From Laetiporus sulphureus 93-53 (Eukaryota > Basidiomycota > Agaricomycetes > Polyporales > Laetiporaceae), in contig NW_024468519.1 in the NCBI RefSeq assembly GCF_001632365.1, forward strand, positions 196,831 through 260,830: 64,000 nt of DNA, given 5' to 3'. Within the stretch, counting starts at the first letter, position 1; every line of letters begins with the position of its first letter. Shown piece after piece: positions 24,309-35,969 of this stretch. The notes below the pieces were generated by a model. That model searched no databases and had not been told where the DNA came from. It worked only from the letters and a program-made list of their open reading frames with translations. The position numbers and the translations under genes were made by a program.

Positions 24309-25877
24309 ATGAGACGCTGTTCTGTCGCGGGCGTGCGCGTCGCTTCTCATGTTTTAGGTGCAGTGCGAACGTATTCGATCACGCGAGTTTGCCGAAAATA
24401 TAATGGACACGCTCAACAAACGAGGTCCTTCCCTGCACAAGCCGCGGTTACACCACAGGCCGAACGCGATTTCGCCGCTCCTCCGTCGCCTCTGTCTCCT
24501 ACGGCACCCACACGCCCTGATCCATACACGTTGCTTGCGCCCCAACTCGCACAACTGCGAGAAACACTACTAAGTCTGCTCGGCTCTGCGCATCCCGGCC
24601 TCAGCGAAATTGCCAAGTACTACTTCCTGCATCCCTCAAAACAGCTTCGGCCACTGCTGGTCCTCCTTTTTGCACAGGCTACCAATGGATTGGGGGGCGG
24701 CTGGTATCTCAAGAAATGGGCAGCAGAGTGCGAGGGTGCCGGTGGTCGGACAGAGGAGTTGGACAAGCCGTTAACGCGGGCAGACGTCTTGAACGACTGG
24801 AATCCAAATATGCCAGACCACACTGCGTCATTCGAGACGTCGTTTAGCCTCCGACCACCAAGACCTCCGCATCAGCCACCCTTGCCACCACCCGTACCAT
24901 CGGCGAATGATGTCTCAACATTGTCTTTCCCGCCATCGTTACTGCCCACCCAGATCCGGCTTGCACAAATTGTGGAGATGATACATGTGGCCTCGCTGCT
25001 GCACGACGATGTCATCGACTCTTCGCCTCTACGCCGAGGTGTTCCCTCAGCCCCCGCTGCGTTCGGGAACAAGCTCTCAATTCTTGCCGGGGATTTCTTG
25101 CTTGGACGCACAAGCGCTGCGCTATCACGGCTAGGAGACAACGAGGTCGTCGAACTAATAGCCAGTGTGATCGCCAACCTCGTCGAAGGCGAGATCCTGC
25201 AGCTGAAATCCGTGCATGCCGAGGAACTCGGGATTGCAGGCGAGCCAACTGTGGGTAAAGAAAGCTTCAATCTCTACCTACAGAAGACGTACTTGAAGAC
25301 GGCCAGTTTAATGGCAAAGGGAGCACGGGCAGCGGTAGTGCTCGGTGGATGCAAAGATGGCGAAATCTGGAAAGAGATTGCCTATGCATACGGCCGCAAC
25401 CTCGGCATTGCCTTCCAGGTACGTGGAATTTGGGTTTCCTGATTATTGCGCCCTGAATGAACATGCGCACACAGCTTGTGGACGATATCTTGGACTATGA
25501 ATCTGGGGAAGCCACATTGGGCAAGCCAGGAGGAGCCGATTTGCAATTGGGGCTGGCCACAGGACCAGCCTTGTTTGCGTGGGAGGAGCACCCCGAAATG
25601 GGACCCCTCATCAAGCGCAAATTCCAGCAAGATGGCGACGTCGAGCTTGTAAGTGTCTATGTGTCCTATCTTATCGGAGCGCACTAGCCTCATAGTATTC
25701 GGCTCTCCTCCGCAGGCAAGGGATCTTGTGCGCCGATCGTCCGGTGTCGAGCGCACGCGCGATCTGGCGAGAACGCATGCAGACAAGGCGCGAGAGGTGA
25801 TTGCGCTGTTACCAGACAGCGAGGCAAAGGGCGCGCTTGAGGTGTTGACAGAGCGGGTGGTCAAACGGACGTGGTGA
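24309..25877 (+). CDS. COQ1: Mitochondrial polyprenyl diphosphate synthase (COQ1)
   Basis: Makes the polyprenyl tail of ubiquinone in mitochondria. Exons 24309-25418, 25475-25648 and 25716-25877 join to 481 residues. The N-terminus (MRRCSVAGVRVASHV) is Arg-rich without acidic residues, a mitochondrial presequence. First Asp-rich motif: LLHDDVIDSSPLRRG; second: QLVDDILDYES, spanning the first intron. KQLRP is the family's substrate-binding lysine region. A Pro-rich insert of about 80 residues sits between KQLRP and the first DDxxD, as often in basidiomycete COQ1. The ORF is open further upstream but only from TTG, so 24309 is the first ATG. Very secure family. Confidence 0.95.
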
Positions 25878-26215
25878 TGAGACACTCCTGACGGTATCTT
25901 GCACGGTGATAATGCACCGACGATGTACTGCTTGCCGGTGTGAATTCCATGGTCCCGGGCGTGTTTGCCTGCCTCTCCAATATTTCGCGAGCGTCCCTCC
26001 TGTGTTACAGAATGTCACGATGCTGGCCACTCGCTGAGCGGTGTCCGAGGGTCTGCCTCAAGGTAAACAGTGATGCCATTGAGGCCACACGCGTCGATCG
26101 CTTGTTCAACTTTCGCATCCACGACTACAAAGCTTCAAGCTCAGGCTTCGGAGCTTTAAGGTCTTATTCAGGTCAAGACATTAGCGTAGGCAAGATTGAT
26201 CAATTTTAAACGACA
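25878..26215. other. Intergenic region, COQ1 / homeodomain-like
   Basis: About 340 bases holding the promoter of the next gene. No gene is seen. Confidence 0.5.
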
Positions 26216-27921
26216 ATGGCAAGAGCACCTACTTACGGGGAAACACCTATCCTCCCAAAACGCCGTCCAATGCCAGCCGGTGAAATCATGGACGGCTCGA
26301 ACAATCTCAACCGACGCGGCAGATGTTCCATTCCGAGGACCAACATGATGTTATCTGCTCCCGGTACTCGCAAGCGCGTCAACCCCGACAGTCTGGCAGC
26401 GCGGCTTGGTCCAGAACTGGTGAAAGAGCTCGAAGCTTTGCTCGAGCCTGGAATGACAGAGATGCCTCCCTTCTCGGTCCGTCAAGCGATTCAAAAGCGA
26501 TACAACATCGACCGACGACATGTCTACGATTGGTTTCATAGCAAGGGGCTTCGGGTGACCAAGGACCGTTCCCTGGAGGATGAGAGCAGGACGAGTTCCC
26601 TGGAGCCTCAAGTAACGAATCATAGCGTATATGATGATTTTTAGCAGCTGACTAGTGATTTCAGAGGACCGTGTATCGTTGCCTCACCCCTGCTTCTACT
26701 CCGTCCATGTCATCTTGCGGTACCAGCTATGGAGATACAAGCAGCGACGTCTCGACTCCGAATATGCTCTTGACTCCCGTCAGCAGTGTGGACGCTCACG
26801 ATGTATTTGCCACTGGAGCTGGTTCCTACCAAGCCGAAGCTAAGTCTGCTGAACATCGACTATATGCGCCTTCTTTTCACCGCAATGGCCACTATGATGA
26901 TCTGCTAGCCATGAACCTTATTGCCACTCCTGGTCTCACCCCTGGCAACCTCTGGGATCAGGATGTCTTCTGCGCCGAGCATAAATTGATTCCACAAACC
27001 GAAACCGAAATCCAGGGCACTGGCGCGAATACTCTACCCGCCGAAACAACATTTGCTTTCGACGGACGAAGCCTCTCGCAAGCCGAGCGCGAGGCGATAT
27101 ATGATAGTCTCTCTTCTGTTCTGGGTCCAGCATGCGGCATTCAAGAATCTGTGGGCACCTACAAGGCTTTCATGATGAAGCAAACCGAGCTGTACTATGA
27201 GCGCCTTCTGTCTGGTGATATTTCCCCATCTATGTGCCTGGAACCTCTTGAGAACTCCTTGTTGTATGTGGACCCGTCGCCTTCGCCAGGAGCTACTTCT
27301 TGCTTTTCTGGCTACGAAACACAACCGCACGAGCAGAACCTCGTGCCTCTTGTACCCTCGACTCCGCAAGATCTCACGTACTACAGCTGGCTTCTCTATG
27401 GAGGGCACTCGTATCCACCAAGTCTACTTTCCGCTTTTTCTCCGGTGTCCAACGCGCGGTCTGACACCACCATGGAAATCTCGAGGTCTGACCTTGCGCT
27501 GGACATCACTGAAATTCTGTCAAGCCCGGTGCTAGAGCCACCGCTGACTTCCGAGCATGGAAACACGCTCAACCACAATAGTGCGCCCGACCGGCACTTT
27601 GGCCAGGGTGTACTATACGAGATGATTCCCGGCTACGAAGCACTCGGTTTCTCTGTCGCGCCTGTCTATCGTCCGATGGTACTCCACCACATGCAATCCG
27701 GCCGCGATGAACACGTCATCCAATATGCACACCTTCCGATGGCAGCTATGACGGCGCGGGATCGCGTTGAAGCATCTTTGACCTTACAAAGTGCTAAGGC
27801 CGCACAGGGCTTGGAGAAGACGGTCCAGGACAAGAACAGAAGTAAACCCAAGGGCAAGAACCGCGTAGGAGGGCGCCAGCGGAAACGTTCGAGCGTTGAA
27901 TGCATCGGCGGCAAAAAGTAA
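26216..27921 (+). CDS. Divergent homeodomain-like transcription regulator
   Basis: Exons 26216-26611 and 26665-27921 join in phase 0 to 550 residues. The N-terminal part contains a helix-turn-helix-like block (FSVRQAIQKRYNIDRRHVYDWFHSKGLRV preceded by AARLGPELVKELEALLE; about residues 60-120). The WF in the third helix resembles the WFxN core of homeodomains, but the Asn is replaced by His. The rest is a long Ser/Thr/Pro-rich acidic region, typical of an activator, ending in a basic tail (GKNRVGGRQRKRSS). Similar proteins are widespread in Agaricomycetes, mostly uncharacterised. A DNA-binding role is inferred. Confidence 0.7.
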
Positions 27922-30900
27922 AAATATCAATCGTCGTTGAGCGCGTCTTCCTTATCTCCGTACCCTGCCTCTGATTCATGTTCAAGCTCGGAGATTCGTA
28001 ATGTCATAGTCACGTCTCCTTAGGTGCACAAGAACTTCCCTGCTAGACTGCCTGTGGCTTCTACCTTGTTTGTCCGTCCCCTTCAAACCATCCTTAGCGC
28101 TGAGCGGCTTTTTTTTGTTGTCCTCCCAATCCCATTGTTTGATGTATCTTTGACCCTCCGAGCCCGAGTATTGCACGTCACGACGTCCTTATGATCCGAT
28201 CCGTTGGTCCCCGTATGTTATTACTACGCCTCTTTGTCATAGGTTTGTCCGATCATGCGAACACAGCTTCATCGCTATGACTAGCTATATTCCCAGCTGG
28301 TCAAAGTCTCCGTCAGCCCGGGACACCGCGTGAACATTCCCATGTCATCTCCGGATTCGCGCATTCGCTGCTTGCGGTTTGTCGGCCGCGCTATCGGTGA
28401 AGGTGGGCTGACTTCGTGAGCAAAAGCTCGTTAGAGCACCCGCTCCATTGTCCCGATTAATTAACGCCAACCCGCCGTAGCCTTCGTATTTGATCAGTGT
28501 GTACGCCCAGAAGACCGACAAAGATGCCCACTAGACTATAGGCAGAATGTTGCACTGCTCAGCCTCGATGACATAAACCCATGAACAGCGCATACTGTCA
28601 TCTCGTTGTCATGGATGACATTCACAGGGTCAACTTTGACCGATTCGAACGTTCCAACGGCCGGGAAGCTCGGAGCTGTCCAGTATGAGATAACGAATAT
28701 GAAAGCACAAAGGCAAGGGCCGGCATGACGGAAATAGAGCACTTTTGCAGGAACAATCATCAGAAATAACGGAGGATGATTGCTGAATACTCAGCATGAA
28801 GGATGCGACATCAATGCGATATATGCCCGCGTTGTTAATTGGAGAATAATGAACGGCACGATGCACACTGTCTGTATATGCACGGATAGTATCTCATGAC
28901 CCGCTTCATGCTGGGTATTATTTAGGACCGACGGAGGGACCATGTGCAGTGCCGATGCGCAAAGGTTCCGTATGAGCGGAGTGTCGACAGGGATGGGAGC
29001 CGGAAGGATGCGCAAAGTCTGGCTGACGCAGCATGTTCAGCGCGTTCGTAAGACGTACGTGCAGGAACGTTCTTCCGCGGACATTACAGCGTCTGTAGTT
29101 AGTCAATCCGAACTCGATGGTTGGACGGCTCGAGGGTTATGCCATCTTGCTCATTCATCCGTCCTGTTGGCCTCACCATCCATACTCGGATATCTGTGTC
29201 TTTAGTTCCGTGACAGTCCAACTGCATCCTGTATGACAGATAGAAGTGACGGGCCACATTAGTAATTGATGGCGGTATCACTCACAGCTTGAAAGATCAT
29301 GATATTCCCCAATATGCGCATAACCTCCGTTAGCATTTGATTCCACATCGTTGTCCAGAACCGCGATATGTGCAGGTTATCGCAACTTGCCCGAAGTTTG
29401 GCAGCCGCATCCGCATGGCCACCAAGGCTTCTATGTCCACCGCCAGCATCGCGAGCGTTCTGCGGATAGAGTTTAACAAATGGCACAGCATGATAGAGCG
29501 AGATATGGCCCTTCTGTGTTCGGAGCATCTCGTCGCAACGTTCCGGTGAAACAGCGAGATGAAGAAGACCGTAAGACATATGGGAAGTCGCTTTCCAACA
29601 GCTCGGAGTATACTTGCAGTGATCGTCTGGAGCCCACAACAGGTAACGATGCAAGGAAGCGATGATGTAAGGTCCGCGGTTTCGCTTATCGGCAACTCCG
29701 GATATCGGTAGTGGTCGTTGCAGAGCACTCTTGTCGAACGTTGCGGCCGCCGTTCCATCTCATACCTGGCTCTCGTAAGTGCACCGCCTGTGTGTGATTG
29801 TGTTGTGATACGGCCTGATGTTAGTGATCGCTTTCAGACCGAATGATGCGCCGATGCCGTCAGCTCAGGGAGTCAAACAACAGCTTGGGCTGATGATGAT
29901 CCAGATAGATACAAGTGTCGTTTCAGCCGTTGCATAAGTGAATACGTGGCAACGCGCCTTGTGGTAACGAGCGTATCTTGCCGAACACGCATCGACGCTC
30001 AGCGAAGACACACCTAGCCTGATCATCCTCGGGTTACGGTACAGAACCAACGAACAACGCTATTTGTGTCATAGCATCATCAGCGGCCGCGTCTCACCTT
30101 CGCATGCGAGATTGTCGCTTGACCCATCCTGGCAACACTTCGCCGGGGAGCAGGTCCCGTATCTCTATGGCCCGCCTCAAGGTCTGCGCGTTGTGGGTTA
30201 GCGAGGGTACGAATCGCAGCGTGCATGCTAAGGATGCTTTACCTGGATCAAACTCCGGGAAACGAGGCCTCGCTGACGCCCACAACGTCGCCGATCAGCC
30301 TAGCCGAAATCTAGCCGACGTTTGGCGAATGCAATCGACGATAGCGCCAGGGCGCATGGAGAGGAAGCGGTGTTGAATGCTTGAAGCGGGCTATTGACTT
30401 CGCCACATGGTGCTGCACTTGGGCTGAGGATGACAATCTGAGAACGACTTCGTATGAATGGAACGTTGCAATTGACTAAAGATATCTCAAGAATAACATA
30501 TGTTGCCCGCTGGCATGGTGCTGATCGACTATTTGAAACGCATGTTGCGATGGTTTCTTGAGGTTTGCACTCGTGTAGAGCTCTGCGAGTGGGCGTTATC
30601 GCTCTGAACCACCCTCCTTTCGCTATCGCCGTTGGTGCATGGCTTGAACCCTGCCAAGTCCGCTCAATTTGGTAGCGAAGTGAAGCGGCATTACAGGGTT
30701 GCGTGGAGGGTGTTGTACTGGATGAGGTCTGAATCCTAGTCTTCTCTTCGAGAACTTGAGCTTGCGGGATGTAGGGCCGGAGGCCTGCAATCCAGACCAT
30801 CGAAGCACTCGAGATGGGATTTCCAATAAAATTCGAGAACTATCCTAGGCGTCATCAAAGCAGCAGTATTGTGGTGCTTATATTGACCACATGATGGTAA

Positions 30901-31742
30901 GAAGCATTTTGATTCACCACGCAGTACGTACATGCTGCTAACTCTCTGCCGCGACGGCATGGGAGCACTCCTGGAGTAAGAACTGCCGACGCCTGGGACG
31001 GGCGCATTCGGAGAGGTGCGAAGATGGGTAAGAAGCAAACAAAGCTTAGGGATCAGCCGATTACCACCGCCCAATGCTTGCGAAATGCCCACGAGAAAGC
31101 CCCTCCTCCTGATGCTGAGCCAAGGTCTCGTTATCCGGGTGAACAGACCGAGGGGACAGATTTGTGTGGCTGATAGAAACGCGGATAGCGCACGACGGTA
31201 GACACACCGCACAGCGGCGCTCAGAAATCTATTAGCAGGTGACCTCCACATTGCTCGATGGCCAGCGTTCAAGAGTCAAGGAGTGCCGGTTCCGGAAGAT
31301 GAGAGTCAACTTACAGAACATATTAAACGCTTCATTACCATCTCCGCTTGAGCTCAGGAACATAGTGGTCACGAACTTTATTGACTAGCGTGAGAGGGAA
31401 GATACACCGAAAACATGCGTCAAGTAAGTAATGCTCAGCCGGCACGCCGCACAGAAAGCGGGGTGAGGGCAACGTCCTTGCTAGCTCGACGGATGAGTGC
31501 TGGAGGGCGGGTGGCCTGGCAGCGCATGGAAGAGGGAAATAACCATCGACAGTAATTCCCTTATCGACCAATTAACAGCCGATGAATAAGCGGGAAGTCT
31601 GGGGAAATAAGGAGGACGTTCGGTGGCCAAGTAGTGGCTGCAACTCTCGCCCGTCCTCCCGCTGATCTCCCCCGCTTTCCTTTGCTAGCCCACTCGGATA
31701 CTCTGACCTGCTCTGCAGTGTTCCGATACACCACCTCGAGGC
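27922..31742. other. Gene-poor region, about 3.8 kb
   Basis: No intact gene is recognised. On the minus strand at about 29260-29760 hydrophobic segments appear in different frames in a way that suggests a decayed membrane-protein gene (see separate entry). The remaining ORFs are short and show no domain. Confidence 0.4.
29260..29760 (-). pseudogene. Possible relic of a DUF6534-type fungal membrane protein
   Basis: In two overlapping minus-strand frames I see CGLQTITASIL with hydrophobic FFISLF, and then KLYPQ followed after a one-base shift by TLAMLA. This order resembles the end of Agaricomycete DUF6534 seven-helix proteins, where a TGLLT-type helix precedes KLYxNSLLAxLN. The frame changes and lack of an N-terminal half suggest decay. 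This is a pattern judgement only. Confidence 0.25.
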
Positions 31743-32090
31743 ATGCATGAGATTCTGCTATCGCGTGGCCTAGGATACATCACCGCCGTCGCTGATTTCT
31801 CACAGCGGGTCAATCAACAGGTATACCTTTCTTCTTACTGCTTCATATCCCTTTCTGACAGCTTGGTTGCGCAGACACCGCAACCGCCGTCCACCGTTGC
31901 TCATCCAACCGCGAAACCCCGCGGCCGCTCTAGAGACGTGTCTCCGGTTGCTGTTGCTGGCAAAGCGAGCGAGCAAGTGATCCGAGCGCACATATCCGTT
32001 TCCGTAGTAAAGCAATCTAAACCACGGAAGGATCTGCTCTCGTGCGACGCGTACACCGCATTGCCTTGCACGCGTTCCTTTCCAACAACC
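31743..32090 (+). other. Probable 5' leader of the coiled-coil gene
   Basis: The reading frame is open from an ATG at 31743, but the segment after CAACAG at about 31819 starts gtatacc and ends with gttgcgcag before acaccgc, like a short intron. Residues encoded before 32091 show no domain. I therefore treat this as leader or an uncertain N-terminal extension of up to 116 residues. Confidence 0.45.
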
Positions 32091-34304
32091 ATGCATCATC
32101 AGTCCAACCTGTGCTTGGCCACTACAGGACCGCTGGTGGCCTCACCAACCTCGCTGCCACTGTCTACGTCCACATCACCATTATTAGTCTCACCTTCGCC
32201 CCTTGATCCTGTCATGCCACGTACTCAGTCATCCACTACCATTACTTCGCAGTCTTCCGAACCCACTCCGCTTGGTCCCTTAACCCCGCCTGAGGGTGTA
32301 TCCATGCCTCTAGACTACTATGAGAGGCCCCCGTCCCCCCCACGTACCCTGAAGGATCAGATGCAGGTCGCATATGCGCTTGATGACATGCATCTCGCGA
32401 AGGTCCTCTACCTGAAGCTACAAGGCATTGAGGTGACGGGCGACGATGACCCGCGTATTGACGAAGTCCAAGACGAGGATTTTGCAACTTCATTCGTGCC
32501 TTCTGGTTGTCTAGTTTTGGATGAAGAGGATGAACGTCGATGTCGCGAGGCTGAGAGGAGAGAGATGGAGCGGCTTCGGGTTTTAAGAAGAGAGGAGAGG
32601 CTGCGAGCACTAGAGAGGCTGTGGGAGGAGAGTGCAAGGCAACACAGGGAGGCCAGGTTGAAGATTGCTAGGAAGAAGGATGAGCAGGCACGGCAGCGGC
32701 GGAGAGAGGAGCGGGAGGCGAGAGAAAGAGAGAGGGAGAGGGAGGCGAGAGAACGCGAGGAGCAGATTCAGCGGTATACGAGGCCCATCAGAGCCTACTC
32801 ACTGACGCAGCGCCCTCTTCTCGACTACAGCACCATACCTACCGACCGAACCCCGAAGCGTCGCGCGCCCACTCCATCTGACGAAGATGACTCCCAATAC
32901 TCGCTAATGCCATACTTCATCCCCCGCCATTCTTCATTGTCGCACAGGTCTCCTGCGTCAGACAAGGACAATCTTACACTGTCCCGGTTCCAGCGAGAGT
33001 TGGCCCTTGAGGCCGAGCAGAGCTGTAGCTCTCGCGTCCGCTTTGCGGAGGTCATCAAGTGCCTGAACGGTCCCTTGTTCCCTTGCGATTCCAGATCGGA
33101 CTTGCAAGCGCAGAGGAAACTCCGCCGCTTCCAGCGAGAGCTGTTCGACATCCTGGTCGAGCCTGTGGAGTACCGTGACGGTGAGCGCATGGGGACGGGA
33201 AAGCAACAAGAAGACATTCGTCCCAGGCGGACTGGCTTGCCGAGGGTTGGGACGACGCCAGCCTGTGCGGCATGCTCGCTCAGTTCCGAATCTGCTTCTG
33301 GGTCTACTGGTACTTCCGGCGCGTCCTCGTCTGCATCGGCCATCGTTCGACGGAATTCCTGGTTTTCTTTTGGAGGCCACAGCTCTCGCTCATCCATATC
33401 CACCACCGTCACTACGCCGTCCTCTTCGCTTGCATCGTCCAAGTCCCCGACAAGCTCGCCGTCGCTTGTCCCATCTATATTCGGCGCTGAACAGGAGATC
33501 ATTCCCCACACATGCCGCGGTTCGCGGCTGACTCCCGTGCCCGCAAGAGACCACCCGCTCAGCATTGCGCCCACGACTTCCATCAGGCAAAGAGCCGTTG
33601 CCTCCCCTGGCGTTACCCGTGGACGCTCGCTGGTACGCAGCCAGTCAGTGCATGAAGCGCCGAACGAGCGTGCAGAGGCCGCGGATAGCAGCAGGCTCGT
33701 TCATCGTGTGGGCCGCTCAGTGTCCACTCTGATGGATATGGCGGCGCAGTTCCAGAAGGCATACGTCAAGGCGACACTCTTCAGCGTCGGGCTGGACTTG
33801 CCTCGCTCAGAGTCTCGTAGTATCTCTGGCTCACGCTCACCCCCTCGCACGTCTCGCCGTGTTTCCACGCATCCATCGGAGCGGAATGGTAAGCTCAGGC
33901 CGGAAGGCTACCGTGCACTCTCCTTCGACGTGAATACCTTCCTGCTGACGGATGACGAGCTGTGCGATCAGCCGCAGTCGAGGCGAACGCTCATCCCGCT
34001 CGCCGCGCGAGAGCCGAACACGGTCGTGCAGCACCACCGCGTCTTCCCTGTCCTCGCACAGCCCCCACGTTCGCCCTTCCGCCTTGCTCAGCCTCCACCG
34101 GGACCGCGCCTGCGGCCCGTGGCGAACCCGGTGCTGCTGCGCCTGCAGGCGCTGCAGAACGTGTGCGCTGACCGTGCGCTGCCGTGGGAGGGCCGCGCGC
34201 GTGAAGGGCGCATGAGTGCGGGCAAGGAGAAGCTGTTGGGCATTGCGTGGGAGGGGATTGGACGCAGTGGGCTCGGATGGGAGGTGCGCGATGTGGTGTG
34301 CTAG
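32091..34304 (+). CDS. Unknown protein with charged coiled coil and Ser-rich tail
   Basis: Single-exon ORF of 737 residues from ATG 32091 (853 from ATG 31743). An N-terminal Ser/Thr/Pro region is followed by a conserved-looking block (KVLYLKLQGIEV, DPRIDEVQDEDF, FVPSGCLVLDEEDE). Then comes a strongly charged Arg/Glu helix (about 32540-32780, ERERERE-type) and a block LSRFQRELALEAEQ repeated in form by LRRFQRELFDILVE near 33120-33160. The remainder is Ser/Thr-rich. No catalytic motif or membrane segment is seen. I do not recognise the family; a structural or scaffold role would fit but is not shown. Confidence 0.75.
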   Translation: MHHQSNLCLATTGPLVASPTSLPLSTSTSPLLVSPSPLDPVMPRTQSSTTITSQSSEPTPLGPLTPPEGVSMPLDYYERPPSPPRTLKDQMQVAYALDDMHLAKVLYLKLQGIEVTGDDDPRIDEVQDEDFATSFVPSGCLVLDEEDERRCREAERREMERLRVLRREERLRALERLWEESARQHREARLKIARKKDEQARQRRREEREAREREREREAREREEQIQRYTRPIRAYSLTQRPLLDYSTIPTDRTPKRRAPTPSDEDDSQYSLMPYFIPRHSSLSHRSPASDKDNLTLSRFQRELALEAEQSCSSRVRFAEVIKCLNGPLFPCDSRSDLQAQRKLRRFQRELFDILVEPVEYRDGERMGTGKQQEDIRPRRTGLPRVGTTPACAACSLSSESASGSTGTSGASSSASAIVRRNSWFSFGGHSSRSSISTTVTTPSSSLASSKSPTSSPSLVPSIFGAEQEIIPHTCRGSRLTPVPARDHPLSIAPTTSIRQRAVASPGVTRGRSLVRSQSVHEAPNERAEAADSSRLVHRVGRSVSTLMDMAAQFQKAYVKATLFSVGLDLPRSESRSISGSRSPPRTSRRVSTHPSERNGKLRPEGYRALSFDVNTFLLTDDELCDQPQSRRTLIPLAAREPNTVVQHHRVFPVLAQPPRSPFRLAQPPPGPRLRPVANPVLLRLQALQNVCADRALPWEGRAREGRMSAGKEKLLGIAWEGIGRSGLGWEVRDVVC

Positions 34305-34658
34305 GCATGGTATGCATATTGCTCTTTATTTCGCATTTTTGCCCGTATAGACGGCTATGCTTATTCTTGCATTTGTACTAATGGACAATCATTGCATGGT
34401 ATGTTATGCCCTATAAATTACTCGCTAGCCTTGGTCGCTCTCGTCGCGCATCGTAGATATTGTACTTTCATAGGAGCTATACCCGCCCAAGATCGCGTTG
34501 TTGTAACCTTCTGTACGTTTATGCCTGTGCAATCACTATCGCCGTCATATTGTCCTTCGTACACTTCATTGTTTGGGAGCGCTCGAAGTGCCATTGGAAA
34601 CATGGTATAGTTCAACACGAAATAAAGTATGCGAAAAACGCGAAGTTACCATATACTA
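34305..34658. other. Convergent intergenic region
   Basis: About 350 bases between two stop codons facing each other; probable 3' UTRs. No gene is seen. Confidence 0.5.
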
Positions 34659-35969
34659 TCACTGACTCAAATCCAACCCACTCTGTGCCTGCCATGGTCT
34701 GTCCTGCATCAGCTGATGGTTCGCCGCATCCCACAATGGTCCCGCCCCGCGCCCCCGCTGACCAAACATGGCCGGCCGCCGACCCTGCATCCCACGCATG
34801 CCCGGCTGAAACTCTGACCTCTGCATAGGATTGCTCAGTAGAACACTCCCACCAAGCCCAGTGAGAGGTATCGGCTCAAACGTGCCTCCGGTTGGGCGGG
34901 CGCCGGCGATCGTCTCAGGGCCGGGTCCGGGGCTCTCTTCTCGTTGAGGGCGGAAGGTCGATGGCCGTCGAGTGAATGTGGACATCTCGCGCGCTTCGTC
35001 CTCCAGCCAGCCGTTCGCCTCGGCGGAGGTGCGGTCGATCCCGAGTACCTTGCGGAGCTCCTCGTTCCCTTTCTCTAGACGGGAGATCTCGCTTTCACGC
35101 TCGATTGCCCAGTCGTCGTGCCCGAGGAGGTCTTCGAGGAAGTCGTCTTCGTGGGGCGCGTCCCCGTTGTCCTCGTGCTGAGTGCCCTCTGAAGTAGATT
35201 GTGAGTTGTCGGGTTCACCTCCTAGACTTCGGAAAAGAGCGCGGAGGTTCTCTGATAGCCGCGCCAAGGAATCTGCTACAGCGGTGTTATCGGATAGGTC
35301 CGCGTTCATGAGTGATGTCTCCCGGGCAAGGATGAGGCTCTCGTAGTGATGTGTCAATGTAAGCTCATGGCGTTGTGCTGCCAGCTATAAGGGCGGCTTG
35401 TATTATCGGATGTGCGCAGGAGTGAACGGGACGTACGGCATGACTGCGAAATTTCGACATGATAGTCTCCATTGTCTGCTCGTACTCCTTGAGCAACAGA
35501 CTCAATTGCCTGTTCTCTTGAAGTAGCGTGTGATTCTCGATAATGATCTGTGCGTTCGTGCGCTCCACTTCTGACTCGAAGGCCTCTGCTCGGGACGACC
35601 ATGATTGATACCATCATCGCACGCAAGACGTCAGCCACTCTCACCTTTCGAGATGTCCGTGTTCACGCGCCGCAAGGTGAACCCCGTCGCAGCATGTGCG
35701 GACTCATCCTGGATCACTTCGCATGCATGACGACCCGGTAGGTTTACCGAGCGGCAGTGGACGTACCTTCAAAGTCCCGGACTGCGCACGCAACGCCGCC
35801 GCCACTTTGTGGTTGTGCGTGTTCTGCTCGCCCAGCTCGTGCAAGAGCTGCAACATTCGCATGAAGTCGCCGTCCATGTCGTGGTACATGCTGGAGGAGC
35901 CGTATGACTGTGGGCCTCGACGTTAGGTAGGAGATGCTACGGGCCAGCGGAAGAACTTGCCATGATCAT
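34659..35969 (-). CDS. SIKE/FGFR1OP2-family coiled-coil protein (STRIPAK subunit)
   Basis: Likely accessory subunit of the striatin-phosphatase (STRIPAK) complex, which in fungi governs hyphal fusion and sexual development. The family core is visible: [67 protein letters not shown] and [11 protein letters not shown] Gly/Arg/Pro-rich tail ends GLDLSQ. Two starts are possible: ATG 35889 (MYHDMDGDF), or ATG 35969 joined through a 53-nt GC-AG intron (35908-35960) that adds MIMSYGSSS. The size of that intron fits its neighbours. Divergent from the R3HCC1-like gene. Confidence 0.8.

Noticed and set aside
28636..28656. gttcgaatc T-loop-like sequence
   Set aside because: No matching acceptor stem or A box upstream.
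32825..33583. 252-codon ORF on the minus strand
   Set aside because: Shadow of the real plus-strand coiled-coil gene; its composition mirrors the Ser/Arg codons of that gene.
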